Part shown: positions 24,039 to 31,950 of the stretch, piece after piece
How positions within the stretch are numbered: the first letter of the stretch is position 1
How the letters are laid out: every line of letters begins with the position of its first letter
Assembly: GCA_937864815.1 (NCBI GenBank)
Contig: CALMJY010000151.1
Coordinates: forward strand, 1-37,265
Source: an uncultured Bacteroidota bacterium
GTDB taxonomy: Bacteria > Bacteroidota > Bacteroidia > Bacteroidales > VadinHA17
DNA length: 37,265 nt
Direction of reading: 5' to 3'
The notes under the pieces: generated by a model
Told to the model about the DNA's origin: nothing
Database searches by the model: none
Seen by the model: the letters and a program-made list of their open reading frames with translations, nothing else
Made by a program: the position numbers and the translations under genes

Positions 24039-25088
24039 ATGAATAGAATCAGCCGCAGAAGTTTTATTAGAACTTCCATTGCTGGTGGGCTGGCAGCAAC
24101 AATTATAAGACCATATGAATCCTTTGCTTCATTCGGAATCCAGGATCAGTATTCTGCCGAGGTTTCATTGACTACCGGTGATAACAGGGCCGATATGGCA
24201 TTCCGTGCACTAAAGCCATTCTCAAATCAGATTGCCCGGGCGATCGGTAAAAAAAGAGTTGTTCTGAAGCCAAATAACGTCTCAATCGATATTCCTCTAT
24301 GTGCAACGCATGTTGACACTCTTGAGGGTATAATCGAATTCATGAAGTCAATAGGGAAAGCTGACCAGTGCATAATAGCAGAATCAGCTGCCGGCGGGGC
24401 CACAATGGATGGCTTCTCCAATTATGGCTATATGAAGCTTCTTGATAAATATCCTGTTAAGCTCGTAGACCTCGACTCAGAGAAAATAGAGAAGATGTAT
24501 GTGTTTGATGAGAAGGATTTTAAACCTCATCCAGTGCGTGTTTCAGGTGTATTGCTGGATAAGGACAGCTATATTGTTTCCGTTGCCAGGATGAAAACTC
24601 ACGACCGTGTGATTGCCACCCTGTCGCTGAAGAATATCGTCCTTGGTGCTCCTGTAAAAGACCTGGGTTTTTCATGGAGTCCTTCCAGAAAACCGGGTAC
24701 TGTTAATGATAAACCTATTGTTCACGGAAGCGGTTACAGGGGACTTAATTATAACCTTTATGCAATGTCGCGTTACCTTCATCCTCATCTTGCTGTTATT
24801 GATGGTTTTGAAGGGATGGAGGGCAACGGACCAAACAGGGGCACCCCTGTTGATCACAGGATTTGTGTGGCTAGTCCTGACTGGCTTGCGGCTGACAGGG
24901 TTGGAATCGAACTTATGGGGATAGATTTTGCAAAAGTGGGGTATTTAAACTATTGCGCCCAGACAGGACCGGGTACTGCCGATCTGTCTAAAATAAAGAT
25001 TACAGGCGAACAGATTTCAGCCCATATAAAGCCTTATAAGCTCAGTGATAATGTTGAGAAACAGCTGGTATGGATGAATCCTGTCTGA
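24039..25088 (+). CDS. Tat-exported DUF362-domain protein
   Basis: The 349-residue protein has a twin-arginine leader (SRRSFIRTSIAGGLAA, residues 5-20). The DUF362 hallmarks are KKRVVLKPNNVS (about 71-82), a GKADQCIIAESAAGGAT block, VARMKTHDRVIATLSLKNIVLG with its Lys-Thr-His, and LAVIDGFEGMEGNGPNRG. DUF362 proteins are uncharacterised; some carry 4Fe-4S ferredoxin modules, which this one lacks, having only scattered Cys residues. Use of the Tat route suggests it folds with a cofactor before export. It follows the DegT-type gene by 59 bp and is probably co-transcribed with it, and with the 55-residue membrane protein downstream. The biochemical role is unknown. Confidence 0.85.
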   Translation: MNRISRRSFIRTSIAGGLAATIIRPYESFASFGIQDQYSAEVSLTTGDNRADMAFRALKPFSNQIARAIGKKRVVLKPNNVSIDIPLCATHVDTLEGIIEFMKSIGKADQCIIAESAAGGATMDGFSNYGYMKLLDKYPVKLVDLDSEKIEKMYVFDEKDFKPHPVRVSGVLLDKDSYIVSVARMKTHDRVIATLSLKNIVLGAPVKDLGFSWSPSRKPGTVNDKPIVHGSGYRGLNYNLYAMSRYLHPHLAVIDGFEGMEGNGPNRGTPVDHRICVASPDWLAADRVGIELMGIDFAKVGYLNYCAQTGPGTADLSKIKITGEQISAHIKPYKLSDNVEKQLVWMNPV

Positions 25089-25178
25089 GATTAATTATGG
25101 ATTTGTAAAAGAAATTAGTAATTTTGATATAGGAGAGGATTTTAATGCAGAGTTGATTAATCTTAATTCTGGTCTGAA

Positions 25179-25346
25179 ATGAAAAGGGATTCCTTCTTTT
25201 TTGAGTTCATAAAAAGCGGTCCGTTTATTCTTTTACTGATCCTCGGAATTTTGATTCTTCTGGGAGTTCTGATTGCAAATCACCGTGATAAATCAGTCCA
25301 GATGAAAGAGGATGTACTCTATATATCACCAAAACAAAAGAAATAA
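25179..25346 (+). CDS. 55-residue single-pass membrane protein, unknown function
   Basis: ATG at 25179, TAA at 25344-25346. The chain has a short charged N-terminus (MKRDSFFFEFIKSG), one hydrophobic helix of about 19 residues (PFILLLILGILILLGVLIA, residues 15-33) and a charged tail ending in SPKQKK. It is co-directional, starts 90 bp after the DUF362 gene and ends 8 bp before the next reading frame, which supports translation within the operon. Basic residues stand on both sides of the helix, so orientation is unclear. It could be a small subunit or anchor for a neighbouring exported protein; nothing in the sequence gives a family. Being short, it would be missed by many gene finders. Confidence 0.6.
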   Translation: MKRDSFFFEFIKSGPFILLLILGILILLGVLIANHRDKSVQMKEDVLYISPKQKK

Positions 25347-25354
25347 TCCAATCT

Positions 25355-26617
25355 ATGATTTTAAATTATCTGTTAAAATACAACCTCAGGATGATGGTTG
25401 TATTTCTGGCTATATTGCCAGCCTGTTCAAACTCATCGAATAAAAATACTAAGGAAATGAATAAGAATTATGCAAAAGGAACATATGGCTACGATGCCGA
25501 TTTTTTTCAAAAACACAAAATCAGTACCATTGAACTGAAGGACAGGGATTCCCAGGCTTGTATAATGCTCATTCCTGCCTGGCAGGGAAGGGTAATGACA
25601 AGCAGCGTTGCAGGAAATGAAGGTGCAAGCTTCGGATGGATCAATTACAAATTTATTGAGGCTGGCAAACAAAGCAGTCAGTTCAATCCATTCGGCGGAG
25701 AGGAAAGACTATGGCTTGGCCCTGAAGGCGGGCCTTTTTCAATCTATTTCAGTAAAGGTGCTGAACAGGTTTTTAACAACTGGGTGGTCCCTAAAGAGAT
25801 TGATACAGAACCTTTTGATGTAATTGAAAAAACACCGGAAAAAGTCATTTTCAGGAAGAATTTCACGCTTCTCAATGCCTCGGGATCAAAAATGGATGTT
25901 GGCATTGAAAGATCGGTAAAGCTTCTTAATTCTTCCGAATCTGAAAACGCACTTGGGACTTCAATTGACAAATCGCTGGCATACATTGCATATGAATCGG
26001 ACAATACTATAATAAATAAAGGGACGGAAGCCTGGAATGAAAAAACCGGTGCATTATCAGTCTGGATGCTCGCGATGTTCAATCCTTCACCCAAAGGAGT
26101 GGTTTTCATACCCTTTAAAAATGGAAGTGAGGAAGAGGCAGGCAAAATTGTAAATGACGATTATTTCGGGAAAGTGCCTTCCGACAGACTTGTGGTAAAA
26201 GATGGCATACTTTTCTTCAGAACCGATGGGAAATTTCGCAGCAAAATCGGCATTTCTCCGCAACGGGCCCTCCCGTTTTGCGGAAGTTATGATCCTGAAA
26301 AAAGAGCACTTACGCTTCTGTGGTATTCTGCTCCCGATAAACCAATGAAATATGTGAACAGCAAATGGGGACCACAGGATGATCCTTTCAGCGGTGATGT
26401 TGTGAACTCATACAATGATGGCCCTGTGGATGATGGAAGCATCATGGGTCCATTCTATGAGATAGAAAGCTCATCACCTGCTGCAATGCTTCCTCCTGGA
26501 GGTAAAATATCTCATAAACAGAGGATATTCCATATTACCGGAAGCGAGGAGAAACTAAGCCTTTTAACGGAAAAGCTTTTCAACCAGAAACTTTCTGATA
26601 TAGCCAAAATCTTTTAA
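25355..26617 (+). CDS. DUF6786-like lipoprotein
   Basis: Up to 420 residues. The start at 25355 gives a signal of 24 residues before Cys24 in the lipobox LPAC; the ATG at 25391 (MMVVFLAILPAC) would give a very short leader of about 11 residues, so 25355 is preferred. Mature features are IMLIPAWQGRVMTSSVAG, WINYKFIEAG, FNPFGGEERLWLGPEGG and the late WGPQDDPFSGDVVNSYNDG. These match, from memory, the DUF6786 family of Bacteroidota and Planctomycetota envelope proteins. The fold looks like an aldose-1-epimerase/galactose-mutarotase-type beta-sandwich (GGEERLWLGPEGG resembles the sugar-binding stretch), so carbohydrate binding or mutarotation is possible. It starts 8 bp after the small membrane protein and ends 14 bp before the acylase ATG. 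Confidence 0.65.
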   Translation: MILNYLLKYNLRMMVVFLAILPACSNSSNKNTKEMNKNYAKGTYGYDADFFQKHKISTIELKDRDSQACIMLIPAWQGRVMTSSVAGNEGASFGWINYKFIEAGKQSSQFNPFGGEERLWLGPEGGPFSIYFSKGAEQVFNNWVVPKEIDTEPFDVIEKTPEKVIFRKNFTLLNASGSKMDVGIERSVKLLNSSESENALGTSIDKSLAYIAYESDNTIINKGTEAWNEKTGALSVWMLAMFNPSPKGVVFIPFKNGSEEEAGKIVNDDYFGKVPSDRLVVKDGILFFRTDGKFRSKIGISPQRALPFCGSYDPEKRALTLLWYSAPDKPMKYVNSKWGPQDDPFSGDVVNSYNDGPVDDGSIMGPFYEIESSSPAAMLPPGGKISHKQRIFHITGSEEKLSLLTEKLFNQKLSDIAKIF

Positions 26618-26631
26618 TCATATCATTTGTG

Positions 26632-28713
26632 ATGAAAAAAACATATATACTGCTTCCTGTAATAGTACTACTTGCCACAGGGAGCTGCAATACCCGTAAA
26701 ATTCAGAAGGATACAGAGATTCTCTGGGATAATTACGGAGTTCCACACATATATGCACCCTGTGCTGAAGAGATGTATTATGCATTCGGAAGAGCCCAGA
26801 TGCATAGCCATACCAATCTTATTTTAAAGCTTTACGCCCAGGCAAGAGGTAAAGCTGCTTCTTATTTCGGGAGAGATTACCTGGAATCGGACAAACTCAT
26901 AAATCTTTTCAGGATAACTGAAAAAGCTGAGGAATGTTATAAAAATCAGGATGATGAGTATAGGTCTTACCTCGATGCCTTCATAAAGGGGATCAATGAT
27001 TATGCCTCTGAGAACCAAGTATCTGTTCCTGATGAGTACAGGAAAGTATTACCTGTCACTGCAACTGATGTTATGGCGCATACAATTAGGGTTTTATGCC
27101 TTCAGTTTCTTGGAATGGATGACATATCTGCTGTGAAAAGATTAACAGAAGCGGGATCCAATGCAATGGCAATATCACCTGTAAGGTCAGAATCAGGAAA
27201 CGCCATTCTGGTCAGTAATCCGCATCTGCCGTGGTCTGATTTTTTCACATGGTATGAAACTCAGCTTGTATCAGATGATTTCAACGTTTATGGTGTCTCA
27301 CTTGTGGGGATTCCATTTCTTACAATTGCTTTCAATGAATACCTGGGCTGGACCCATACTGTTAATACAATTGATGCCTCTGACAGGTATGAACTCAGTC
27401 TTAAGGATGGCGGCTATATGCTTGATGGTAAGGCGCTTCAGTTTTCCAGTAAAACTTCATCAATAGGGGTGCTCGAAAAAGATGGTTCACTTATAACCGA
27501 AGAATTTGAGTTCAGGTACTCGGAACACGGCCCGGTTGTCGCTGAAAAAGGTGATAAAGCATGGGCCGTCAGAATTGCCGGCCTCGACAACGGGGAAATC
27601 TTTGAACAATACCATAAGATGGGCAAGGCAAAGAATCTTGCAGAGTTTGAAGAAGCGCTGAAGATGATGCAGAATCCCATGTTCAATGTTGTTTATGCAG
27701 ACAGGAACGGTAATATACTTTATCTTTTCAATGGTAATGTACCTGTAAGAAAAAGCGGTGATTTTTCTTTCTGGAACGGAACAATAGATGGCACCAGTTC
27801 AGATCTGATATGGAAGGAATATCATACATATGAATCCTTGCCAAAAGCTGTAAATCCTGCCTCAGGATTCCTGCAAAACTGCAACGATCCTCCCTGGAAC
27901 TGCACCTGGCCTGCAGTTCTTAAACCCGAAGATTATCCTCCCTATATGGCGCCTGTCAGGATGGGACTCAGACCACAGAGAGTTGTAAACCTGCTAAAAG
28001 GAAATGATAAATTTTCATTCGGTGATATGGTTGATATTAAGCTTAATACGGGCCTGGAATCGGCTGACAGATTTCTCGATGATTTATTGAAAGCTGCTGC
28101 CGGCTCTGCTGATAAAAGGGTTGTCGATGCTGTTGAGGTCCTGAAAAAATGGGACAGAAAAGCTGACCCCGAAAGCAGGGGTGCCGTTTTGTTTGCAGAG
28201 TGGTGGGACAACAGGGGAAATCTGGCAGCAATACCCTGGAGCAATGAGGAACCTGTTTCAACACCACGTGGTATTAAGGATCCGTCAAAGGCAGTGGAGA
28301 TTCTTGCTCAGGCGGCTGAGAATGTCAAAAAGAAATTTGGAGCAATTGATGTCACAATAGGAGAGATTTACAGGCTCAGAATAAATGGATATGATTTTCC
28401 TTCAAATGGTGGTCCTGATCATTACGGCATCCTCAGAGCAATGTATTATGCTCCCGACTCAGATGGTAAGATGAAAGCCGTTGCAGGTGATACTTATTAT
28501 GCTGTTACAGAATTCGGCAGTAAAGTAAGATCTGTGGTTCTGCTCAGTTATGGTAATTCAACCCGGCCCGGAAACAAACATTCAGGTGATCAGTTGCAGA
28601 TGATGTCTGAAAAGAAAATGCGACCTGCCCTTTACTACCGTGAAGATCTGGAGAAAAGCATTGAAAAAAAAGAAATACTTCACCCTGATAGACTTATTAA
28701 AAATGAGAAGTGA
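26632..28713 (+). CDS. Penicillin-acylase-family Ntn hydrolase, lipoprotein
   Basis: The protein has 693 residues from the ATG at 26632; a GTG directly before it (26629) is also possible. The signal ends in a lipobox (ATGSC). The alpha-chain start ILWDNYGVPHIYA is typical of the family, as is the FGRAQMHSH block. Autoprocessing is expected before the Ser of AGSNAMAISPVRS (codon at 27157-27159, residue 176); the motif normally reads GSNNWVVS, so the residues after GSN are atypical. NAILVSNPHLPW and GWTHTVNTIDASD are the expected beta-chain substrate blocks. The enzyme hydrolyses amide bonds of acylated amines, for example acyl-homoserine lactones, beta-lactams or N-acyl compounds. It is slightly shorter than the usual 720-850 residues. 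Among glycan-acting neighbours, de-N-acylation of a sugar or peptide conjugate, or quorum quenching, are both possible. Confidence 0.87.
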   Translation: MKKTYILLPVIVLLATGSCNTRKIQKDTEILWDNYGVPHIYAPCAEEMYYAFGRAQMHSHTNLILKLYAQARGKAASYFGRDYLESDKLINLFRITEKAEECYKNQDDEYRSYLDAFIKGINDYASENQVSVPDEYRKVLPVTATDVMAHTIRVLCLQFLGMDDISAVKRLTEAGSNAMAISPVRSESGNAILVSNPHLPWSDFFTWYETQLVSDDFNVYGVSLVGIPFLTIAFNEYLGWTHTVNTIDASDRYELSLKDGGYMLDGKALQFSSKTSSIGVLEKDGSLITEEFEFRYSEHGPVVAEKGDKAWAVRIAGLDNGEIFEQYHKMGKAKNLAEFEEALKMMQNPMFNVVYADRNGNILYLFNGNVPVRKSGDFSFWNGTIDGTSSDLIWKEYHTYESLPKAVNPASGFLQNCNDPPWNCTWPAVLKPEDYPPYMAPVRMGLRPQRVVNLLKGNDKFSFGDMVDIKLNTGLESADRFLDDLLKAAAGSADKRVVDAVEVLKKWDRKADPESRGAVLFAEWWDNRGNLAAIPWSNEEPVSTPRGIKDPSKAVEILAQAAENVKKKFGAIDVTIGEIYRLRINGYDFPSNGGPDHYGILRAMYYAPDSDGKMKAVAGDTYYAVTEFGSKVRSVVLLSYGNSTRPGNKHSGDQLQMMSEKKMRPALYYREDLEKSIEKKEILHPDRLIKNEK

Positions 28714-30439
28714 CCATCCAAATATGATCCCCTCCTGGGAGGGGCAAGGGGTGGGTTATAGAATAATTATAAAAACATACAGTTGTTTTTTACTGTTTCT
28801 CATTATCCTGTTTTCATCCTGTACAAAAAACAAAAATGTTGTAACCCTTGAGTCACTTCTGACCGAAATGACCGACAGGTCAGCACTATCGTTTTTCCCG
28901 GCTGTCGGATATACCCACAGACAATTAAGCAGTTATAACAGAGCTTCTGTATCACCCGACAGCGCAGGCTGGTTTGCTAATGCCGATATGTCTCATTTCA
29001 TACGGGTGGAAGATAATAATGGAAGACGGGAGTTTGTAATGTTTGATGCTGATGGTCCGGGAGCGGTTGTAAGATGGTGGATGACTTTCTATAAGGCACA
29101 GAATGGACTAATACGGATTTATATCGACAATGATTCCGTTCCAGTTTTACAGGGAACACCCAAAGATATGCTCAGGGGAAACCTTATTAGCAGTCCTCCG
29201 CTTGCAGCTTCAGTTCAGGAAGGTGCTCCGCTGGGAGAGGAAGGCCGTGATTATGACCATAATTTCTATGTTCCGATACCTTTCGCCGTCCACTGTAAAA
29301 TTACATACGAATGTGATTCCATAAGACTTCTTTATGATTATGAAGGCATTAAAGTACCGGATGGATATTACTGGCCTGATGTATTCTATAATATCGGTTA
29401 CAGAGCTTATTCCAAAAACATTAAGGTTCAGTCTGTCACTTCTGAAATGATTGAATCAGCAAGACCTCTTTTTGAGAAGACAGGAGAAGAGCTTCTTAAT
29501 CAATTAATTGCCTCGGGTTCAGAGGAAAAAACCGAGAAGCTTTTACCACCCGGTGATTCATTTTCACTTGAAATAGTTCAGAAAAATTCTGCATTGACAA
29601 AGCTTGCGGTGCTGATGAAGTCAGAAAATATGAATCAGTCTTTACGATCGGTTGTGGTCAAAATATCATTTGATGGAAAGACAACTGTATGGGTTCCTGC
29701 CGGTGAGTTTTTCGGAACCGGTTATACTCTTTATCCACACAGGACCTGGATGAACAGAAGCGATACTTCAGGATTTATGGAATCCTACTGGGTTATGCCT
29801 TTCAGGGAGAAATGCAATATAAGACTGATAAATTTTGGCAGTGATTCGGTACATCTGGCAGCGATAACCGGTATCAGCCGGTACAAATGGATGAGAAACA
29901 GCATGTATTTCGGTGCCTCCTGGCACGAATACAACAGGATAAGAAGCAGGAGCGGAGATAGGTCTCCTTATGATCTGAATTTTATCGATATTAAGGGCAA
30001 AGGAGTATATGCAGGTGATCAGGTTACATTGTTTAATAATACCTGGCACTGGTGGGGAGAGGGTGATGAAAAGATATTTGTCGATGGTGAGAAATTCCCG
30101 TCGAGCTTCGGCACGGGTTCTGAAGATTACTATGGTTATTCCTTTGCCAGACAGGAATCATTTTCACATCCATTCATTTCACAACCTGTCGGAACAGGTA
30201 ACATGGCATACGGAGTATCAGTGAATATGAGACACCGTTCACTCGATGCCATCCCATTTACCAAATCAATCAACTCAGATATTGAACTCTGGCATTGGGC
30301 TGATATCAGAATGAACTATGCCCTTACCTCCTATTATTATATTAAATTGCCTTTTGAAACTAATATCAAGCCTGACATTGAAAGTGTCAGGCGCAGGGTA
30401 ATCGTAACAAAAAATGATTTTAGCATAGATGATAATTAA
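28703..30439 (+). CDS. GH172 (DUF2961) family lipoprotein, first copy
   Basis: About 578 residues from the ATG at 28703, which overlaps the acylase end; the ATG at 28724 is equally possible, and longer versions need a GTG inside the acylase gene. The lipobox LFSSC follows a hydrophobic helix. DUF2961 features are DADGPGAVVRWW, FYVPIPFAVHCKI, VPAGEFFGTGYTLYP and HWWGEGDEKIFVDGEKFP followed by FGTGSEDYYGYSF. The two Glu residues of GEGDEK and GSEDY are 21 apart (codons at 30059 and 30122), the spacing I recall for the catalytic pair of the bifidobacterial difructose-anhydride enzyme that founded GH172. GH172 members act on alpha-D-fructofuranosides and D- or L-arabinofuranosides with retention. 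A G/C repeat lies in the frame at 28729-28744, between the candidate starts and the signal helix, so the N-terminus is uncertain. Confidence 0.83.
   Translation: MRSDHPNMIPSWEGQGVGYRIIIKTYSCFLLFLIILFSSCTKNKNVVTLESLLTEMTDRSALSFFPAVGYTHRQLSSYNRASVSPDSAGWFANADMSHFIRVEDNNGRREFVMFDADGPGAVVRWWMTFYKAQNGLIRIYIDNDSVPVLQGTPKDMLRGNLISSPPLAASVQEGAPLGEEGRDYDHNFYVPIPFAVHCKITYECDSIRLLYDYEGIKVPDGYYWPDVFYNIGYRAYSKNIKVQSVTSEMIESARPLFEKTGEELLNQLIASGSEEKTEKLLPPGDSFSLEIVQKNSALTKLAVLMKSENMNQSLRSVVVKISFDGKTTVWVPAGEFFGTGYTLYPHRTWMNRSDTSGFMESYWVMPFREKCNIRLINFGSDSVHLAAITGISRYKWMRNSMYFGASWHEYNRIRSRSGDRSPYDLNFIDIKGKGVYAGDQVTLFNNTWHWWGEGDEKIFVDGEKFPSSFGTGSEDYYGYSFARQESFSHPFISQPVGTGNMAYGVSVNMRHRSLDAIPFTKSINSDIELWHWADIRMNYALTSYYYIKLPFETNIKPDIESVRRRVIVTKNDFSIDDN
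28727..28759. repeat. CCCCTCC/GGAGGGG palindromic repeat inside the 5' end of the GH172 gene
   Basis: The palindrome CCCCTCC-TG-GGAGGGG (28729-28744) followed by CAAGGGGTGGGTTATA is nearly the same as the repeat at 630-660. Here the frame of the GH172 gene stays open through it, so if translated it would add about ten residues (MIPSWEGQGVGY) ahead of the signal helix. Confidence 0.65.
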
Positions 30440-30522
30440 CCAAATCAAACTAATGGCATATTTTAACTGTCGAACACCTGAACATGAAATCAGGAAAAAC
30501 TTCTGTGAAAACATCCCCCTGG

Positions 30523-30538
30523 CCCCCTTCAAAGGGGG
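30523..30538. repeat. CCCCCTT-CA-AAGGGGG palindrome
   Basis: A perfect 7-bp-arm palindrome with a 2-base centre lies between the GH172 gene and the serine hydrolase. It belongs to the dispersed C/G-run repeat family and is directly followed by the 8-bp tandem repeat. Confidence 0.6.
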
Positions 30539-30551
30539 AATCGTAAAATCG

Positions 30552-30623
30552 AACCATCGAACCGTCGCACCGTCGCACCGTCGCACCGTCGCACCGTCGC
30601 ACCGTCGCACCGTCGCACCGTCA
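30552..30623 (+). repeat. 8-bp tandem repeat (CACCGTCG)n upstream of the serine hydrolase
   Basis: Nine consecutive 8-bp units: AACCATCG, AACCGTCG, six identical CACCGTCG copies and CACCGTCA, followed by a partial AACCATT. The array ends 20 bp before the serine-hydrolase ATG at 30644, within its untranslated leader. Outer units are degenerate and inner ones identical, the usual pattern of growth by slippage. No spacers exist, so it is not a CRISPR array. Confidence 0.85.
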
Positions 30624-30643
30624 AACCATTAACCCCTATCAAT

Positions 30644-31936
30644 ATGAAAAAGCTTTTATCAATACTCTTAACATTAGTCTTTCTTTTCTCCTGTTCTTCT
30701 CCCGATAATGTCATAAAGCAGGGACCTCTGGCAGATGCAACTCCGGAAAGCCAGGGTATGTCTTCTGAACGCCTTGCCCGTATAGATACTATGCTTTCAG
30801 AAGCAGTTGCTGAAGGTGATATCCCGGGAGCAGTTGCCCTGGTAGCCAGAAACGGCAGGATCGTATATCATAAAGCATTCGGGCTGGCTGAAAATGAAAC
30901 CGGACGACAAATGAAAACCGATGATATCTTCAGGATCGCATCAATGACAAAAGCAGTAACTGCCACTGCAGTTATGATCCTATGGGAAGAAGGAAAATTC
31001 AATCTTGATGATCCGATATCCAGATTTATTCCCGAATTTGAAAATACAGGGATTCTTAAATCATTCAATCCGAAAGATTCTTCATTCACCACTGAACCGG
31101 CAAAAAATAAAATTACTATCCGGCATCTTCTGACACATACTTCAGGAGTTGGTTACGGCTTTATTGATGGTGATGAAAGATTTCGCATGATTTACCAGAA
31201 GGCAGGAATTATAGACGCCTTTACCACCGACAAAATTACAGTAGAAGAGAATATTAAAAAGCTGGGCCGGCTTCCCATTCACCATAATCCGGGTGAGAAA
31301 TTCACTTATGGTGAAGGACTGGATATTCTGGGATACCTGATCGAGATTGTATCCGGTATGCCCTTTGACAAGTTCCTGAAAACAAGATTGTTTGAACCCC
31401 TTGGAATGAACGATACATGGTTTTACCTTCCTGAAGAGAAAGCACCCAGGCTGGTTCCGGTTCAGGAACCCAAAGATGGTTCATGGACCAGATTTAAGTC
31501 CTCACAATTTGACCCTGATTATCCTGTTAAAGGGGCAAAAAGCTATTTCGCAGGGGGGGCCGGGCTTTCAAGTACTGCAAAGGATTATGCTACTTTTCTT
31601 CAGATGTATCTTAACGGAGGTGAATATAATGGCAAAAGAATTCTGAGCAGAACAACCATTCAGGCTATCATGGGCAACCAGTTTTACGGGGTTTGGGGAG
31701 AAGATGCTGAATCTTATAATGGTCTTGTTTTTGGTGTTCTGACTGAAAGAGGAGCAGAGAAAGGAGGCAGAGGTTCAGCAGGGACTTTTAACTGGGGCGG
31801 TTATTTCAATACTTCTTATTTTGCGGATCCCGTTGAACAAACTGTCGGAGTTATAATGAAACAGACACTTAACCAGAAAACTGATGAAACTGAATGGAAG
31901 TTTAAAATGTTTGTTGGCCAGTCGGTTGTCGATTAA
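30644..31936 (+). CDS. CubicO-type serine hydrolase (beta-lactamase fold), lipoprotein
   Basis: The 430-residue class C beta-lactamase-like hydrolase has a lipoprotein signal (lipobox LFSC, then SSPDN). The catalytic S-x-x-K is Ser100-Met-Thr-Lys103 in RIASMTKAVTA. HLLTHTSGVGYGF is the conserved loop. The second catalytic motif, usually YxN, is read at Tyr222 (FTYGEGLDILGYLIE) with Glu two residues later instead of Asn. The third motif is seen as GTFNWGGYFNT. Such enzymes are esterases, transesterases or D-aminopeptidases; the fold does not predict beta-lactam resistance. It lies between the two GH172 genes and 14 bp before the second, so esters on the same glycan are a plausible substrate. 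An 8-bp tandem repeat occupies its leader and could vary its expression. Confidence 0.88.
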   Translation: MKKLLSILLTLVFLFSCSSPDNVIKQGPLADATPESQGMSSERLARIDTMLSEAVAEGDIPGAVALVARNGRIVYHKAFGLAENETGRQMKTDDIFRIASMTKAVTATAVMILWEEGKFNLDDPISRFIPEFENTGILKSFNPKDSSFTTEPAKNKITIRHLLTHTSGVGYGFIDGDERFRMIYQKAGIIDAFTTDKITVEENIKKLGRLPIHHNPGEKFTYGEGLDILGYLIEIVSGMPFDKFLKTRLFEPLGMNDTWFYLPEEKAPRLVPVQEPKDGSWTRFKSSQFDPDYPVKGAKSYFAGGAGLSSTAKDYATFLQMYLNGGEYNGKRILSRTTIQAIMGNQFYGVWGEDAESYNGLVFGVLTERGAEKGGRGSAGTFNWGGYFNTSYFADPVEQTVGVIMKQTLNQKTDETEWKFKMFVGQSVVD

Positions 31937-31950
31937 AATATACTTGTCAT

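Noticed and set aside
28640-28702. GTG start of the GH172 gene inside the acylase gene
   Set aside because: It would add over 20 residues encoded by the acylase 3' end before the ATG at 28703, with no support from domain content.
30275-30610. Minus-strand frame with repeated RRCDGATV
   Set aside because: It arises from reading the 8-bp tandem repeat and overlaps the GH172 gene on the other strand; low-complexity artefact.
30552-30623. CRISPR array
   Set aside because: Units are 8 bp and contiguous with no spacers, and no cas genes are in the window.
30644-31936. Beta-lactamase resistance gene
   Set aside because: The CubicO-type motifs (YGE for YxN, WGG end motif, lipoprotein signal) fit an esterase/peptidase; no feature points to beta-lactam hydrolysis.
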